DNA from: Paraburkholderia metrosideri
GTDB lineage: Bacteria > Pseudomonadota > Gammaproteobacteria > Burkholderiales > Burkholderiaceae
Length of the DNA stretch: 64,000 bases
Assembly: GCF_904848625.1 (NCBI RefSeq)
Contig: NZ_CAJHCP010000004.1
Coordinates: 62,001 to 126,000, forward strand
Reading direction: 5' to 3'
Shown here: one piece after another, positions 63,052 to 64,000 of the stretch
Numbering within the stretch: position 1 is the first letter of the stretch
Layout of the letters: every line of letters begins with the position of its first letter
Program-made: the position numbers and the translations under genes
Notes under the pieces: generated by a model
Seen by the model: the letters and a program-made list of their open reading frames with translations, nothing else
Told to the model about the DNA's origin: nothing
The model's database searches: none

Positions 63052-63437
63052 GTCGGTCGGAGTTAGCGCTTTAGCGCTTACTCCGACCCCATGCAAAGCT
63101 GTCGGCGAGAGTTAGCGCTTTAGCGCTTACTCTCGCCCCATGCACCGCTGTCGGTCGGAGTTAGCGCTTTAGCGCTTACTCCGGCCCCATGCACCGCTGT
63201 CGGTCGGAGTTAGCGCTTTAGCGCTTACTCCGACCCCATGCAAAGCTGTCGGTCGGAGTTAGCGCTTTAGCGCTTACTCTCGCCCCATGCAACGCTGTCG
63301 GTCGGAGTTAGCGCTTTAGCGCTTACTCTCGCCCCATGCACCGCATGTCGGTCGAAGTCAGCGCTTCCGCACTTACCCCACCCCATGCAAAGCTGTCGGC
63401 GAGAGTCAGCGCTTCAACACTCACCCCACCCAAAGCT
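63052..63437 (-). repeat. 49-bp tandem hairpin repeats between binding-protein and permease genes
   Basis: Six near-identical 49-base units (63052-63346, the last 50 bases) are followed by two degenerate ones (63347-63394, 63395-63437). Each unit is an inverted repeat around AGCGC-TTTA-GCGC. The outer stem changes in a paired way: GGAG pairs with CTCC in units 1, 3 and 4, but GAGAG pairs with CTCTC in unit 2. Units 5 and 6 mix the two arm types. The tract ends directly before the permease ribosome-binding site and occupies most of the 432-base gap after the binding-protein stop. 49 is not a multiple of 3, so it is not coding. Confidence 0.92.
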
Positions 63438-63468
63438 GTCAGAGGAAGCAAGCACCTCCCCCTCCCCC

Positions 63469-64000
63469 TCACTTCTTATAAATCCGCTTGCGCGTCTGCT
63501 CCAACTGCGCCAGCACATCATCGAGCTTCGACGGATCGGAAACGAACTGCTGCATCCCCTTCATCCCTTCGTCAGCCATTTCCTTCGTCATATCGCGATC
63601 ATAGAACTGCGCGATACCGCCCTTCGTATTGGCAAGAATCTGGAAGCCGATCTTCGAAATCGGATCTGCCGGTTCCGGCGATTTGCTGTTCGCCGACAAC
63701 GACCCAAGCCCCGTTGCCAGTTGCGCGCCGATCTCCGGCGTCTCGACAAACGCGAGGAACGCATGCGCATCAGCTTTGTTCTTCGCTTTCGACGGAATAT
63801 GCAGCGACTCCACCGGACCATCTTCAGCAGTCGGCACCTTCGAATCGATAATCGGGAACTGGAAGTAGCCCATTTCAGGCTTCACGTTCGCCGGGAAACC
63901 ACCGGTAATGAAGGTACCCATCAGCATCATCGCGGCCTTGCCCTGGAACAGGAACGGCTGCACCGAATCCAGATCGTACGACAGCGAATTGTCGATAAAG
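63469..64000 (-). CDS. Extracellular sugar-binding protein (CUT1), C-terminal part
   Basis: The frame is open to the window edge, so the N-terminus is missing; about 177 residues are seen. UgpB/MalE-like features include FLFQGKAAMMLMGTFITGGF and HAFLAFVETPEIGAQLATGL. It is the first gene of the minus-strand importer operon (binding protein, repeat tract, MalF-like, MalG-like). Confidence 0.88.
   Translation of the reverse strand, partial: FIDNSLSYDLDSVQPFLFQGKAAMMLMGTFITGGFPANVKPEMGYFQFPIIDSKVPTAEDGPVESLHIPSKAKNKADAHAFLAFVETPEIGAQLATGLGSLSANSKSPEPADPISKIGFQILANTKGGIAQFYDRDMTKEMADEGMKGMQQFVSDPSKLDDVLAQLEQTRKRIYKK

Noticed and set aside
63052-63437. 49-bp repeat tract as a CRISPR array
   Set aside because: Units are directly adjacent with no unique spacers, and no cas genes are present.
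63336-63851. Plus-strand frame of 171 codons across the end of the repeat tract
   Set aside because: It crosses repeat DNA and lies antisense to the clear sugar-binding-protein gene; Pro/Ser-rich, no initiation signal.
1-64000. tRNA, rRNA, insertion sequences or prophage genes
   Set aside because: No T-loop-like motif with matching arms, transposase, integrase or phage structural protein was seen on either strand.

Overview
The window comes from a high-GC betaproteobacterium, most likely Paraburkholderia/Burkholderia. The supporting signs are strong G/C bias at third codon positions, dense LysR-type regulators divergent from single metabolic genes, a DUF3141/phosphotransacetylase/acetate kinase/FabI cluster, and protein families typical of that group. 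This placement is by recognition only; no search was run. There is no rRNA, tRNA, insertion sequence, phage gene or CRISPR array that I can see.

Layout. 1-8.0 kb: the end of a chemoreceptor with a WETF-type tail, a stand-alone MHYT sensor, a 2OG-Fe(II) oxygenase-like protein, a GlxA-type regulator beside an isonitrile-hydratase-like DJ-1 protein, a secreted Gln/Pro-rich protein, an orphan ParA-like ATPase and a thioesterase. 8.2-13.8 kb: a DUF3141 (PHA-synthase-like hydrolase), Pta/Ptb, AckA, FabI, RRM-like operon that looks like acyl-CoA or storage-polymer metabolism. 13.8-25 kb: an aldehyde dehydrogenase with a divergent LysR, AzlCD, a GDSL lipoprotein esterase, an XRE/MmyB regulator, an AhpD-like protein, and a LigAB extradiol dioxygenase divergent from a GntR regulator coupled to an unusual LysR with two N-terminal HTH domains. 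25-34 kb: a TPR/glycosyltransferase-like protein, a DUF2946/TonB receptor/PepSY metal-uptake operon with a His/Met-rich insert (copper suspected), and a DeoR plus YbjJ-like MFS pair. 34-42 kb: a sterol-desaturase-like hydroxylase, an M23 peptidase, two LysR/enzyme divergent pairs and small conserved proteins. 42-51.5 kb: an accessory-looking block with a secreted beta-propeller, a lyase-like lipoprotein, and a TonB receptor carrying its own ExbB-ExbD-TonB. 51.5-61.2 kb: a deoxyribose/nucleoside-sugar module with DeoR, PfkB kinase, a double-domain aldehyde dehydrogenase, DeoC and an RbsABC-type importer. 61.2-64 kb: a second, CUT1-type sugar ABC importer running off the window.

How the genes work together. 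The deoxyribose block reads as a complete route: import (ATPase, permease, binding protein), phosphorylation (PfkB kinase), aldol cleavage by DeoC to acetaldehyde and glyceraldehyde-3-phosphate, and oxidation of the aldehyde by the ALDH16-like enzyme, under a DeoR repressor. A 36-codon reading frame resembling the start of RbsD/FucU sits between the ALDH and kinase genes and is translationally coupled to the kinase.

The most striking non-coding structure is a tract of about eight 49-bp tandem repeats (63052-63437). Each unit contains a hairpin with paired changes in its stem, and the tract lies between a sugar-binding-protein gene and its permease genes. It is a candidate for differential expression or mRNA stabilisation, like the hairpins between malE and malF, but built as a tandem array.
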